The notes: generated from the sequence alone by a model not told the origin. A stretch of 64,000 nucleotides of DNA from Treponema sp. (GCA_016281495.1 JAEEIU010000012.1:1-64000), one strand, 5' to 3'; positions 1 through 6,816 are shown, counted from the first letter of the stretch. Translations and numbers: made by a program.

Positions 1-235
1 AGCCTTCTGTTGTCTGGATGAATGAAATGCCGTTCTTTGCGTTTTCTGAAGCTTTGTTCAAGCCACGAATCTGGCTGCGCATTTTTTCTGAAACGGCAAG
101 ACCTGAAGCATCATCACCAGCACGGTTGATCCTCATGCCGGATGAAAGCTTTTCCATGTTCTTCTGGTTGCTTACTTCTGTGAGACCTTCAGAACGCTGT
201 GCAAACATTGCACTCATGTTGTGATTGATAACCAT
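1..235 (-). CDS. flaB: Flagellin FlaB, N-terminal part (cut by window edge)
   Basis: Core filament protein of the spirochaete periplasmic flagellum. The 78 visible residues carry the flagellin D0/D1 N-terminus: [14 protein letters not shown], then [21 protein letters not shown] and [25 protein letters not shown]-like segments, which are typical of Treponema FlaB rather than the sheath protein FlaA. The C-terminal half lies outside the window. The start is ATG at 235, preceded by the strong ribosome site AGGAGA. A sigma28-type promoter lies about 90 bases upstream, so expression is probably late-class flagellar. The family call is firm; which FlaB paralog it is cannot be told. Confidence 0.93.
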   Translation of the reverse strand, partial: MVINHNMSAMFAQRSEGLTEVSNQKNMEKLSSGMRINRAGDDASGLAVSEKMRSQIRGLNKASENAKNGISFIQTTEG

Positions 236-269
236 AATGTATCTCCTCTAAACAATTTAAGAGTTACAG

Positions 270-293
270 GCAAACACATTAGTACATGTTTGC
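270..293 (-). other. Stem-loop in flaB leader
   Basis: GCAAACA and TGTTTGC form a perfect 7-bp stem around a 10-base loop in the roughly 80-base flaB untranslated leader, 35 bases before the start codon. It may stabilise the message or present a site for a translational regulator such as CsrA. The pairing is seen; the role is inference. Confidence 0.45.
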
Positions 294-324
294 TGCCCCC
301 GGGTAGAACCACCCTATATACTGA

Positions 325-351
325 TTTTCGGCTTATGATTTTTGGACTTTA
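325..351 (-). promoter_or_regulatory. Sigma28 (FliA) promoter of flaB
   Basis: On the minus strand TAAAGTCC (344-351) is followed after exactly 11 bases by GCCGAAAA (325-332). The sigma28 consensus is TAAAGTTT-N11-GCCGATAA, so the match is near complete with correct spacing. It points toward flaB and leaves a leader of about 80 bases. Confidence 0.88.
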
Positions 352-391
352 GGGATTTTTTTGTAAGTTGAAAGATGAAAACTGAGAGTTG

Positions 392-494
392 AAAAAAAAG
401 AGCTTACCGGGGCTGTCCATTAAGTTTATAAAACAGTGTCATTCCGGACTTGATCCGGAATCTCAACACTACAATACGTTTTTTGTCAGCCCCG
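392..494 (-). terminator. Probable terminator of the AICAR transformylase gene, with nested repeat hairpin
   Basis: Eight bases downstream of the transformylase stop codon, CGGGGCTG (487-494) pairs with CAGCCCCG (complement of 408-415), followed on the minus strand by GTAAGCTC and a run of eight T. The long loop holds a second perfect hairpin, the palindromic repeat at 438-463. It reads as an intrinsic terminator in which a mobile palindrome has landed. Confidence 0.55.
438..463. repeat. Single REP-like palindrome
   Basis: ATTCCGGA, loop CTTGA, TCCGGAAT is a perfect 8-bp stem framed by GTC and CT. It has the same pattern as the paired elements at 25110-25169 and 42998-43064, but only one half-unit is present here. 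Confidence 0.7.
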
Positions 495-501
495 ACATTT
501 T

Positions 502-1674
502 TTAGTGATGGAACAGCCTTATTCCGTTAAAGGCCATTACGATCTTATACTTGTTGCACACTTCGATTACGTTGTCGTCACGGATTGAGCCGCCTGGCTG
601 GGCAACAACGGTAACTCCAGAACGATGGGCCCTTTCGATATTGTCGCCGAACGGGAAGAATGCATCGCTGCCTACCGCAACATTTGTGTTTTTGGCTATC
701 CATGCCTTGCGTTCCTCACGTGTAAAGACAGCCGGCTTTGTGTTGAACCACTTCTGCCATTCGCCCTCGCCTATTACATCCTCGTAGTCGTCGCCTGTAT
801 AGACGTCTATCGTATTGTCCCTGTCAGCACGCTTGATGTCGGCCTTAAAGTCAAGGTTCAGTACCTGTGGAGCCTGACGGAGCCACCATTTGTCCGCCTT
901 GTCGCCTGCAAGCCTTGTACAGTGGATCCTGCTCTGCTGTCCCGCACCGATACCGATGGCCTGACCGTCCTTTACGTAGCACACGCTGTTTGACTGGGTG
1001 TATTTGAGGATGATGAGCGAAATCAGGAGGTTGTCCCTGTCTTCCTTGCTCAGATCCTTTGCCTCAGTTACGATGTTAGAAAGGCATGAGTCGTCAATCT
1101 TGATGAAATTGTGGCCCTGCTCAAAAGTAACACCGAAAACCTGCTTTTTTTCCAGTTCGGCCGGAACATAGTTGGGGTCTATCTGAAGGACGCAATAACC
1201 GCCCTTTTTCTTTGCCTTGAGGATTTCCAGAGCTTCAGGTTCGTATCCCGGTGCAATGATGCCGTCACTTACTTCCTTTTTGATAAGGAGGGCCGTAGAC
1301 TTGTCGCACACGTCGCTAAGGGAAATGAAGTCACCAAAGGAAGACATCCTGTCCGCACCACGTGCACGCGCATAAGCAGCAGCCAAAGGAGTGAGTTCAA
1401 CATCGTCGGTGTAGTAGATTTTCTTGAGGGTATCAGAGAGGGGCCTTCCCACAGCAGCACCCGCCGGAGAAACGTGCTTGAATGAAGTTGCAGCCGGAAG
1501 CCCAGTCGCCTCCTTGAGTTCCTTTACAAGCTGCCATCCGTTGAGCGCATCCAGCAGATTTATGTATCCAGGTTTGCCGTTCAAGACAGTAACGGGCAAA
1601 TCGCCATTTTCCATATAAACCCTGGCCGGTTTCTGGTTAGGGTTGCATCCGTATTTAAGTTGAATTTCCGTCAT
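502..1674 (-). CDS. Stand-alone AICAR transformylase (PurH C-terminal domain homolog)
   Basis: Transfers a formyl group from 10-formyl-tetrahydrofolate to AICAR, the penultimate step of purine synthesis, in the cytoplasm. The product of 390 residues opens with LKYGCNPNQKPA and holds the catalytic Lys66-His67 pair in SFKHVSPAG, the family's signature, and ends FNGIRLFHH. The IMP cyclohydrolase domain that precedes this domain in classical PurH is absent, so cyclisation needs another protein. An in-frame ATG 18 bases upstream (1692) is possible; I chose 1674 because the homologous block starts right after it. No purine gene is next to it. Confidence 0.88.
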   Translation of the reverse strand: MTEIQLKYGCNPNQKPARVYMENGDLPVTVLNGKPGYINLLDALNGWQLVKELKEATGLPAATSFKHVSPAGAAVGRPLSDTLKKIYYTDDVELTPLAAAYARARGADRMSSFGDFISLSDVCDKSTALLIKKEVSDGIIAPGYEPEALEILKAKKKGGYCVLQIDPNYVPAELEKKQVFGVTFEQGHNFIKIDDSCLSNIVTEAKDLSKEDRDNLLISLIILKYTQSNSVCYVKDGQAIGIGAGQQSRIHCTRLAGDKADKWWLRQAPQVLNLDFKADIKRADRDNTIDVYTGDDYEDVIGEGEWQKWFNTKPAVFTREERKAWIAKNTNVAVGSDAFFPFGDNIERAHRSGVTVVAQPGGSIRDDNVIEVCNKYKIVMAFNGIRLFHH

Positions 1675-1733
1675 GGCACCATGATACAACATATCAAGGT
1701 CTTTTTCAATGCAGGATTAGAAAGGGAATGAAA

Positions 1734-2015
1734 TTATGCGATATTCAAAAGAGGATCAGAAATGTTCTCCCCTTTCTCATAAATTACATAGGGATCAATG
1801 TCCAGGCAATTTGATTTGTCATACATTCCGTCTATAGTCCAAGCCAAAGTACCGTTAAGAACTGTACAATTGTTTTTATAAAAATTTATATCCTTGAGCT
1901 TTTCAAAAACACCATCTCCGACAAGATGAGAAACGTCATATTTTTTTATGATACCATCAACAAAGTAAACTATTACTTTATAATCTTCCAGCGGTAAAAC
2001 CTGAATGACTTCCAT
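1734..2015 (-). CDS. DUF2442 family protein
   Basis: A 93-residue protein starting MEVIQVLPLEDYKVIVYFVDG, matching the DUF2442 pattern, with the core KKYDVSHL...FEKLKD and a later WTIDG segment. Start at 2015 is supported by GGAGGT nine bases upstream; this ribosome site overlaps the stop region of the gene before it, so the two are translationally linked. DUF2442 proteins are commonly encoded next to DUF4160 proteins, as here. A toxin-antitoxin-like role has been suspected for such pairs, but no biochemical function follows from the sequence. Confidence 0.8.
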   Translation of the reverse strand: MEVIQVLPLEDYKVIVYFVDGIIKKYDVSHLVGDGVFEKLKDINFYKNNCTVLNGTLAWTIDGMYDKSNCLDIDPYVIYEKGENISDPLLNIA

Positions 2016-2029
2016 AAATGTTATACCTC

Positions 2030-2290
2030 CTATTTCAAAGGTGCTATTTTCTGCGGGAGCTGTTTTAGACTTGCTTTTTCCCAATTTGCCGTCAATTCAT
2101 CTTTATGCAGTTCACTCCATGCAAGTACGAGCTTAAGTTTGTTTGAAGGCAAAGCCCCTTTCAATACACAGGAATTGTTAATATCAACCAAGGCTTCAGC
2201 CTCTCCATATTTTGCATGAAAATGCGGCGGCAAGTGATCATCAAAATAAAAACAAATTTCTATACCTTCAAACTCACTTACTATTGGCAT
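2030..2290 (-). CDS. DUF4160 family protein
   Basis: An 86-residue protein with the DUF4160 hallmark IxFYFDDHLPPHFHAKYG near the N-terminus and a C-terminal WxxxH...LTANW segment. It is the first gene of a two-gene minus-strand operon with the DUF2442 gene, whose ribosome site abuts this gene's TAG. The ATG at 2290 has TGAGG five bases upstream; a GTG directly before it is less likely. The conserved His-rich loop suggests metal or nucleic-acid contact, but this is inference. Confidence 0.8.
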   Translation of the reverse strand: MPIVSEFEGIEICFYFDDHLPPHFHAKYGEAEALVDINNSCVLKGALPSNKLKLVLAWSELHKDELTANWEKASLKQLPQKIAPLK

Positions 2291-2479
2291 CACAACCTCA
2301 CTAAGTTTATTTTATGTTGAAATTGTAAAATTGACAAGTATTATCTTAGGGGGCTTAGGGAATTGTCCTTGAAAGGTGGTGAGGAAGTTACAGGCCTTCC
2401 AAAAAGCATCTACACAGAACAATCATGAATGAGCGCAATAAGCCACAAAGGATTCCGACTTCACTTACATCCTTTTTTC

Positions 2480-2540
2480 TTGACAAATAACCGTGCAGAG
2501 TAGTATATTGTAGTTGGAGGTAGTAAATATGACTACAATA
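2480..2540 (+). promoter_or_regulatory. relB promoter with inverted repeat across the ribosome site
   Basis: TTGACA (2480-2485), 18-base spacer, TATATT (2504-2509). Nine-base arms TATTGTAGT (2506-2514) and ACTACAATA (2532-2540) flank GGAGGT and the ATG of relB. The arms could be an operator for RelB or fold in the RNA to hide the start. Confidence 0.7.
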
Positions 2541-2789
2541 TCTGCTAAAATTGAAAATGAAGACAAGAATACATTTGAAACCATCATAAATTCAATTGGC
2601 TTAAATGTAACTACAGCAATAACTGCCTTCGTAAAGGCCACAATAAGGGAAAATGGAATTCCATTTGAATTAAAAGCAACAAAAGATCCATATATTTATT
2701 CAGAAGAAAACATGAAGTATCTTCGCCAGAGCATAGCCCAAATTGAAAGTGGCAACGGTAAAATTCACGAGCTCAGGGAGGATTCCTGA
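2529..2789 (+). CDS. relB: RelB/DinJ family antitoxin
   Basis: An 86-residue protein beginning MTTISAKIENEDKNTFETI, with the ribbon-helix-helix region NSIGLNVTTAITAFVKATIRENGIPFEL that defines RelB/DinJ antitoxins. Its C-terminal tail would wrap the cognate toxin. The start at ATG 2529 has GGAGGT seven bases upstream. The partner gene overlaps its stop by one base (TGATG), but that toxin has lost its core, so this antitoxin seems orphaned. It is probably autoregulated through the palindrome in its promoter. Confidence 0.85.
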   Translation: MTTISAKIENEDKNTFETIINSIGLNVTTAITAFVKATIRENGIPFELKATKDPYIYSEENMKYLRQSIAQIESGNGKIHELREDS

Positions 2790-2848
2790 TGATAAAAATC
2801 TGGTCAGACATAGTTCAGTGTGGCACACATTATCATCAAGGAAAATAA
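2789..2848 (+). pseudogene. YoeB-type toxin reduced by internal deletion
   Basis: A 19-residue reading frame in the toxin position after relB, MIKIWSD followed by IVQCGTHYHQGK. The first seven residues match the YoeB N-terminus and the last dozen resemble the C-terminal strand of YoeB/RelE toxins (IxxCxxHY). About 60-70 codons of the middle, including the RNase core, are missing with frame kept. A terminator follows directly. The deletion reading is inference from the two matching ends. Confidence 0.6.
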
Positions 2849-2862
2849 CAAACCAACATTAC

Positions 2863-2887
2863 GGCGGGTCACTCCCGCCTTTTTTTT
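2863..2887 (+). terminator. Intrinsic terminator after relB
   Basis: GGCGGG, loop TCACT, CCCGCC, then eight T. Perfect 6-bp G+C stem, 14 bases after the toxin remnant. Confidence 0.92.
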
Positions 2888-3002
2888 AGCAGAACATCTA
2901 CAACCAATAAGAAAATTTGACATATCAAAAGGATATCAAACCAGGCTTAATGGAGTAATTCGTTGGGCAAGAATGAACGGCTGTCCCATTGCGCAGATGT
3001 AA
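2888..3002 (+). pseudogene. Possible BrnA-like antitoxin fragment
   Basis: The open frame behind the terminator reads KFDISKGYQTRLNGVIRWAR near its end, close to the KGYQTRINxVLR motif of BrnA and related CopG-fold antitoxins. There is no plausible start or ribosome site and the N-terminal part is missing. I read it as a remnant in a toxin-antitoxin hot spot; a chance match over this short length cannot be excluded. Confidence 0.35.
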
Positions 3003-3031
3003 AAAAAACTAACATGCTTTTCAATTCGACC

Positions 3032-3060
3032 TTGACATACATATATGATATATGTATATT
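3032..3060 (+). promoter_or_regulatory. vapBC promoter with embedded perfect palindrome
   Basis: TTGACA (3032-3037), 17-base spacer, TATATT (3055-3060). The 21-base palindrome 3037-3057 (ten-base arms ATACATATAT and ATATATGTAT around G) fills the spacer and enters the -10 box, as expected for a ribbon-helix-helix antitoxin operator. The predicted transcript start falls on or next to the antitoxin ATG at 3067. Confidence 0.8.
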
Positions 3061-3066
3061 ATAATT

Positions 3067-3330
3067 ATGGCAATCGCATTAAAGAAAAAGCCGGTTACGG
3101 TTTATTTGCAGGAATTGAAATACCTCACGTTCCAGAAAATGGCAGCGGATCAAAACCGCAAGGCCGCGGAATTGGTGCGTGATGCCATGGACGAATACAT
3201 TCAAAATCACTCGCAGCCGAAAAAAACTCTTGATGAATGGCAGCCTGTTTCCCTGGGAGGATTAAAACCGGGTGCAAGAGATTGGATATTAAAGGATTAT
3301 CAAGATGAACTGCTTGGGAGTGCGTTTTGA
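3067..3330 (+). CDS. Ribbon-helix-helix antitoxin of a VapBC pair
   Basis: An 87-residue protein, MAIALKKKPVTVYLQELKYLTFQKMAADQNRKAAELVRDAM, with a beta strand followed by two helices typical of CopG/MetJ-type DNA-binding antitoxins and a C-terminal toxin-binding tail. I chose the ATG at 3067 rather than 3052, because the earlier codon lies inside the -10 box. No ribosome site can precede 3067 in the mRNA, so translation is probably leaderless. The stop overlaps the toxin start (TTGA). Confidence 0.82.
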   Translation: MAIALKKKPVTVYLQELKYLTFQKMAADQNRKAAELVRDAMDEYIQNHSQPKKTLDEWQPVSLGGLKPGARDWILKDYQDELLGSAF

Positions 3331-3761
3331 TAGGAATCGACACCACTTTTTTGATTGACCTTGAAATCAGCGATTCACCACGACATGATGGGGCTGTTAA
3401 ACTGTTTGAAAAATGGCTCAAAGAAAAACACGCGGAACTTGCAATCTTCAATCAGGCTTTTCTTGAATTCCAGCATGTCATAACTGATTCCCGGAGATTT
3501 GTTTCCCCTCTATCCATGAATCAGGCGGTTGAACGGACATGGTTTTGGGTTGATCAGGAACGGATAAAAATCATTTATCCCACAGAGAATTCCCTCAAGC
3601 GTGCCCTGCTCTGGACAAGCATGTACAAGCTTGGTCGAAAACGCATTCAGGATACACACATGGCGGCCGCCTTTGCCGAAGCGGGTGTAACGGAACTGTG
3701 GACCGCAAACCCCTCCGATTTTGAAATCTTTGAAACCTTCGACTTGGTTGATTACAGCTAG
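3327..3761 (+). CDS. vapC: PIN-domain toxin, VapC family
   Basis: A 144-residue PIN-domain ribonuclease that would cut RNA when freed from its antitoxin. Acidic metal-binding residues are in place: Asp5 in MIGIDTTFLIDLE, Glu47 in AFLEFQ, Asp109 in KRIQDTHMAAA and Asp131 in NPSDFEIF. The start codon is TTG, overlapping the antitoxin stop by four bases, which couples translation and keeps toxin output low. All active-site residues are present, so the module looks functional. Confidence 0.87.
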   Translation: MIGIDTTFLIDLEISDSPRHDGAVKLFEKWLKEKHAELAIFNQAFLEFQHVITDSRRFVSPLSMNQAVERTWFWVDQERIKIIYPTENSLKRALLWTSMYKLGRKRIQDTHMAAAFAEAGVTELWTANPSDFEIFETFDLVDYS

Positions 3762-3782
3762 CCTTTCCCTCCCACCTTCCGC

Positions 3783-3811
3783 TTGACCTGCATTTCATTT
3801 AATCCGATAAT
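3783..3811 (+). promoter_or_regulatory. Promoter of HD-GYP gene, probably leaderless
   Basis: TTGACC (3783-3788), 17-base spacer, GATAAT (3806-3811). The ATG is at 3821, only nine bases after the -10 box and with no Shine-Dalgarno sequence, so the mRNA would start within a few bases of the codon. Confidence 0.65.
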
Positions 3812-3820
3812 ATTTTTGTA

Positions 3821-5515
3821 ATGAAACTATATTATGCACTTCTTTTTGCTATTTCTCTTGTAATGACCGGAATCTATGCCATAATCTGGAGGAAACGGTT
3901 TTCTGTTTTTCTTACGTTAAGTTTTGCGTTCATTCCGATTGTCAATTTGGGGTATTATATCGTTTCATTTTCACAGACTGTACCGGAAGCGATACTCGGT
4001 ATAAAAATATCATATATAGGAATATTCATCCACATCTTTTTCATGTATGCAATATTCAACCTGTGCAACCTGAACATAAGGAAACCCATTAGGCTGATTT
4101 TGCTCGGCATTTCCACAGCATTTTTCCTTCTTTCCCTTACAATCGGTTCGTCGCCGATTTTCTACAAGAGCATCACCGGAGAACTGGTTGGGGACCGTCT
4201 TGTGCTTCACAAAAGCTATGGATTTCTGCATACGCTCTATTACATTCAGATTTTCATCTACATGGCTCTGGCAATTTCCGCCACCTTTTACGCATTCCGC
4301 AAGAAAAACGATGTTTCGCGCCACAACCTGCGTTACATACTTGCCTGTGAGTCCATTTCCGTGCTCTCTTTCTTTGCAGGAAAACTTTTCCACCTTTCTG
4401 TCGATCTGACCCCGCTTTCCTATATCCTTGGAGAAGTAGTACTCCTCATAATCAGCCGCAGGATCATACTCTATGATGTAACGGAAACTGCAATAGAGGC
4501 GATAGCATTCAACGGCAAGACAGGTTTCGCCTCTTTTGACGACAGGTTCCGCTATCTGGGAAGCAACCAGACTGCAAAGGACGTTTATCCAGCCCTGGCC
4601 AAGCTGAAGGTGGATGATTCCGCCCTAAATAATCCTGAACTGAACGAAGGAATTCTGGAAAACCTACGCAAATATAGAGGGGATCCAAAACATGACAGCT
4701 TTTTTAAAAAACTTGGCAAACAGATTTTCAAGGTGGACATAAACAGGCTTGTTGACGGACGCAACAACCGGGGCTACATCCTCTACATGCAGGACGACAC
4801 AAAGGACCAGAACTACATCTCGCTGCTGAACAAATTCAACGACAAGCTCAAGGATGAGGTTGCAGAAAAAACCAAGCACATCATAAAGATGCACGACAAC
4901 CTGATTCTGGGAATGGCAACCATGGTGGAAAGCCGCGACAATTCCACAGGCGGTCACATCAAGAGGACCAGTGAAGTTGTAAAGATTCTTGCCAGAGAGA
5001 TTCTTAATGACAAAAGCGAAGACGCAGTTAAAAAATCTGATGAATTCTACCGCAACCTGATAAAGGCCGCTCCAATGCACGACTTGGGGAAAATCGCCGT
5101 AGATGATGCAATCCTCCGTAAACCTGGAAAGTTCACCCCGCAGGAATTTGAGATGATGAAAAAACACGCCACAGAAGGTGCAGGCATCGTTCACGAAATC
5201 CTTAAGGAAACTGACGACAAGGCCTTTCATGTTCTTGCTGAAAACGTCGCACATTACCACCACGAACGCTGGGACGGTTCAGGTTATCCGAAAGGCCTGA
5301 AGGGCGAAGAGATTCCACTTGAGGCACGCATAATGGCGGTTGCAGACGTATACGATGCCCTAGTAAGCAAGCGTGTTTACAAAGAGGCAATGAGTTTTGA
5401 AAAAGCAGATTCAATCATGCAGGAAAGTTTCGGAAAGCATTTTGACGGCAAGCTTGAAAAGTATTACAAGTCAGCCCGCCCCAAACTTGAGGCATATTAT
5501 ACCGCCAACAAATGA
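3821..5515 (+). CDS. Membrane HD-GYP protein, putative cyclic-di-GMP phosphodiesterase
   Basis: A 564-residue protein. Residues 1-220 form about seven hydrophobic segments of the 7TM sensor type found in histidine kinases; residues about 225-330 look like a PAS-like linker; a short helix leads to the HD-GYP domain from about residue 350. Catalytic motifs are intact: His420-Asp421 in MHDLGKI, HHERWDGSGYPKGL with GYP at 488-490, and ADVYDAL. It should hydrolyse c-di-GMP in response to an extracellular or membrane signal. No ribosome site is seen before the ATG. It ends eight bases from the convergent phosphatase gene. Confidence 0.88.
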   Translation: MKLYYALLFAISLVMTGIYAIIWRKRFSVFLTLSFAFIPIVNLGYYIVSFSQTVPEAILGIKISYIGIFIHIFFMYAIFNLCNLNIRKPIRLILLGISTAFFLLSLTIGSSPIFYKSITGELVGDRLVLHKSYGFLHTLYYIQIFIYMALAISATFYAFRKKNDVSRHNLRYILACESISVLSFFAGKLFHLSVDLTPLSYILGEVVLLIISRRIILYDVTETAIEAIAFNGKTGFASFDDRFRYLGSNQTAKDVYPALAKLKVDDSALNNPELNEGILENLRKYRGDPKHDSFFKKLGKQIFKVDINRLVDGRNNRGYILYMQDDTKDQNYISLLNKFNDKLKDEVAEKTKHIIKMHDNLILGMATMVESRDNSTGGHIKRTSEVVKILAREILNDKSEDAVKKSDEFYRNLIKAAPMHDLGKIAVDDAILRKPGKFTPQEFEMMKKHATEGAGIVHEILKETDDKAFHVLAENVAHYHHERWDGSGYPKGLKGEEIPLEARIMAVADVYDALVSKRVYKEAMSFEKADSIMQESFGKHFDGKLEKYYKSARPKLEAYYTANK

Positions 5516-5523
5516 TTCTTGAT

Positions 5524-5976
5524 TCAAGATTCCAGTTTGTCCAGGAACGCGGTGCATCCGGCAAGGACCTGGTCGTAGGTAATGTCAAAGTTTCCGGTGT
5601 ACCATGGGTCTGCAATGTCCTCATAGGAACCCGTAAATTCCCTGAGCTTGCAAATCTTGTCATCTGGGTCGCCGCCAAAAATCCTGAGCATGTTGCGTAT
5701 GTTGGCATCATCCATGCCTATGATGTAGTCGAATTTTCCGTAATCTGACCTTGAAATCTGGGATGCCTGATGGGAGCGCATGGGTATTCCTTCCTGAAGC
5801 ATCTTTCTTCTGGCAGGGGGATATGGAGGATTCCCGAGTTCTTCCGTGCTGGTGGCCTTGGAGTCAATGTAATAATTTTCCTTGAGGCCCCTTTGTTCTA
5901 CAAGCCATTCCATCACAAACTGTGCCATGGGTGAACGGCAGATGTTTCCGTGGCAGACAAATAATATGTTAATCAT
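5524..5976 (-). CDS. Low-molecular-weight protein tyrosine phosphatase
   Basis: A 150-residue cytoplasmic phosphatase. The P-loop CHGNICRS carries the nucleophile Cys8 and Arg14 (CX5R), and the general acid Asp123 sits in IADPWYTG; both are required in this family. Length fits the family. Substrates cannot be told from context: no kinase or polysaccharide gene is adjacent. It is transcribed away from the neighbouring HTH gene and converges with the HD-GYP gene. The start is ATG at 5976, about 16 bases downstream of the expected transcript start. Confidence 0.93.
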   Translation of the reverse strand: MINILFVCHGNICRSPMAQFVMEWLVEQRGLKENYYIDSKATSTEELGNPPYPPARRKMLQEGIPMRSHQASQISRSDYGKFDYIIGMDDANIRNMLRIFGGDPDDKICKLREFTGSYEDIADPWYTGNFDITYDQVLAGCTAFLDKLES

Positions 5977-5998
5977 GTTTCATTCACTTCCTGAATTC

Positions 5999-6004
5999 AT
6001 TATA
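5999..6004 (-). promoter_or_regulatory. Extended -10 box for the phosphatase gene
   Basis: TATAAT on the minus strand preceded by TGTGC, giving the extended -10 element TGnTATAAT. The -35 region is poor. The same TGTGCTATAATG word drives the GNAT gene at 43574-43579. Confidence 0.5.
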
Positions 6005-6026
6005 GCACAAAGCCACACATAAAAAA

Positions 6027-6055
6027 TAGACTAAAAGATAATTCTACTATATAAT
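6027..6055 (+). promoter_or_regulatory. Promoter of membrane HTH gene, probably leaderless
   Basis: TAGACT (6027-6032), 17-base spacer, TATAAT (6050-6055). The ATG at 6062 begins six bases after the -10 box, exactly where transcription should start, and no ribosome site is present. Confidence 0.65.
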
Positions 6056-6061
6056 GAAACT

Positions 6062-6796
6062 ATGAAATCACTTTATTCAAAACAGTTTCTGCTTTTTATA
6101 CGGATTGCCTCTGTGACCTTTATCCTGCTTTTGCTTTATTTGACGGGACATGCCGTTTACGATGTTTTTTTTGTCAGGGATTACGGATGCATTTTTGGTC
6201 TTGTATGCGGTCCACTGAGCATAGTGGTTCTTTCTTTTGTGGTGTTCAAGCCGGAAAAGCTTGCCCTGTTTGTTCCGCCGCTTTTATTATATTCAATCTC
6301 CAATTCCATAGGGAATGCAAACCCAGCCTTTCCAATCATCTTTATTGAGCTTGCCGCCCTTCTTTTGTGGATACGCGGATTTTTCAACACCCACAGGGGC
6401 ATAAAGATTACAGGCCTTGTCCTGATTTACCTCATACCCATGCTTTTTAACATACGTTTTGGTTTGCCGGAATTTTTAGATCAGCTTTTGGACATCCTTC
6501 AAATCATACTTGTAACTTTCTGTACGATTTTCATCCTCTATGAATATCTTAAGTCGCAGACCGTAAAAGACAAGATTTTGAATTTGGCCGATTATCCCGA
6601 AACCACGGAACGCGATGCAAAATGGCTGACCCTTGTTCAGCAGGGCGTAAAATATGAAGCGATCGCCATCGACTATGAACTGACTCTGGGAACCGTTCAA
6701 AACAGGCTCAACAAAGTCTATCACATTCTTGAAATTGGCGACCGCATCGGATTCCTTTCGATTTATTCCAATGCACAGATCATTTACAAAAAATAA
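6062..6796 (+). CDS. Membrane protein with C-terminal HTH, putative membrane-anchored regulator
   Basis: A 244-residue protein. About six hydrophobic segments cover residues 10-165; the C-terminal ~65 residues are soluble and carry a helix-turn-helix of LuxR/sigma-region-4 type (LTLVQQGVKYEAIAIDYELT, then LGTVQNRLNKVYHIL). A membrane sensor fused directly to a DNA-binding domain would act as a one-component regulator. Target genes are unknown; the downstream outer-membrane genes are on the other strand. The family was not recognised by name. Its promoter implies a leaderless message. Confidence 0.7.
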   Translation: MKSLYSKQFLLFIRIASVTFILLLLYLTGHAVYDVFFVRDYGCIFGLVCGPLSIVVLSFVVFKPEKLALFVPPLLLYSISNSIGNANPAFPIIFIELAALLLWIRGFFNTHRGIKITGLVLIYLIPMLFNIRFGLPEFLDQLLDILQIILVTFCTIFILYEYLKSQTVKDKILNLADYPETTERDAKWLTLVQQGVKYEAIAIDYELTLGTVQNRLNKVYHILEIGDRIGFLSIYSNAQIIYKK

Positions 6797-6816
6797 TCCG
6801 TGCACCACATATTCCG

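Noticed and set aside
1269-1485. Open frames on both strands inside the AICAR transformylase gene
   Set aside because: They have no ribosome sites or recognisable motifs and overlap a strongly conserved enzyme gene.
3052-3066. Start of the VapBC antitoxin at ATG 3052
   Set aside because: This codon lies within the spacer and -10 region of a near-consensus promoter, so it would not be transcribed.
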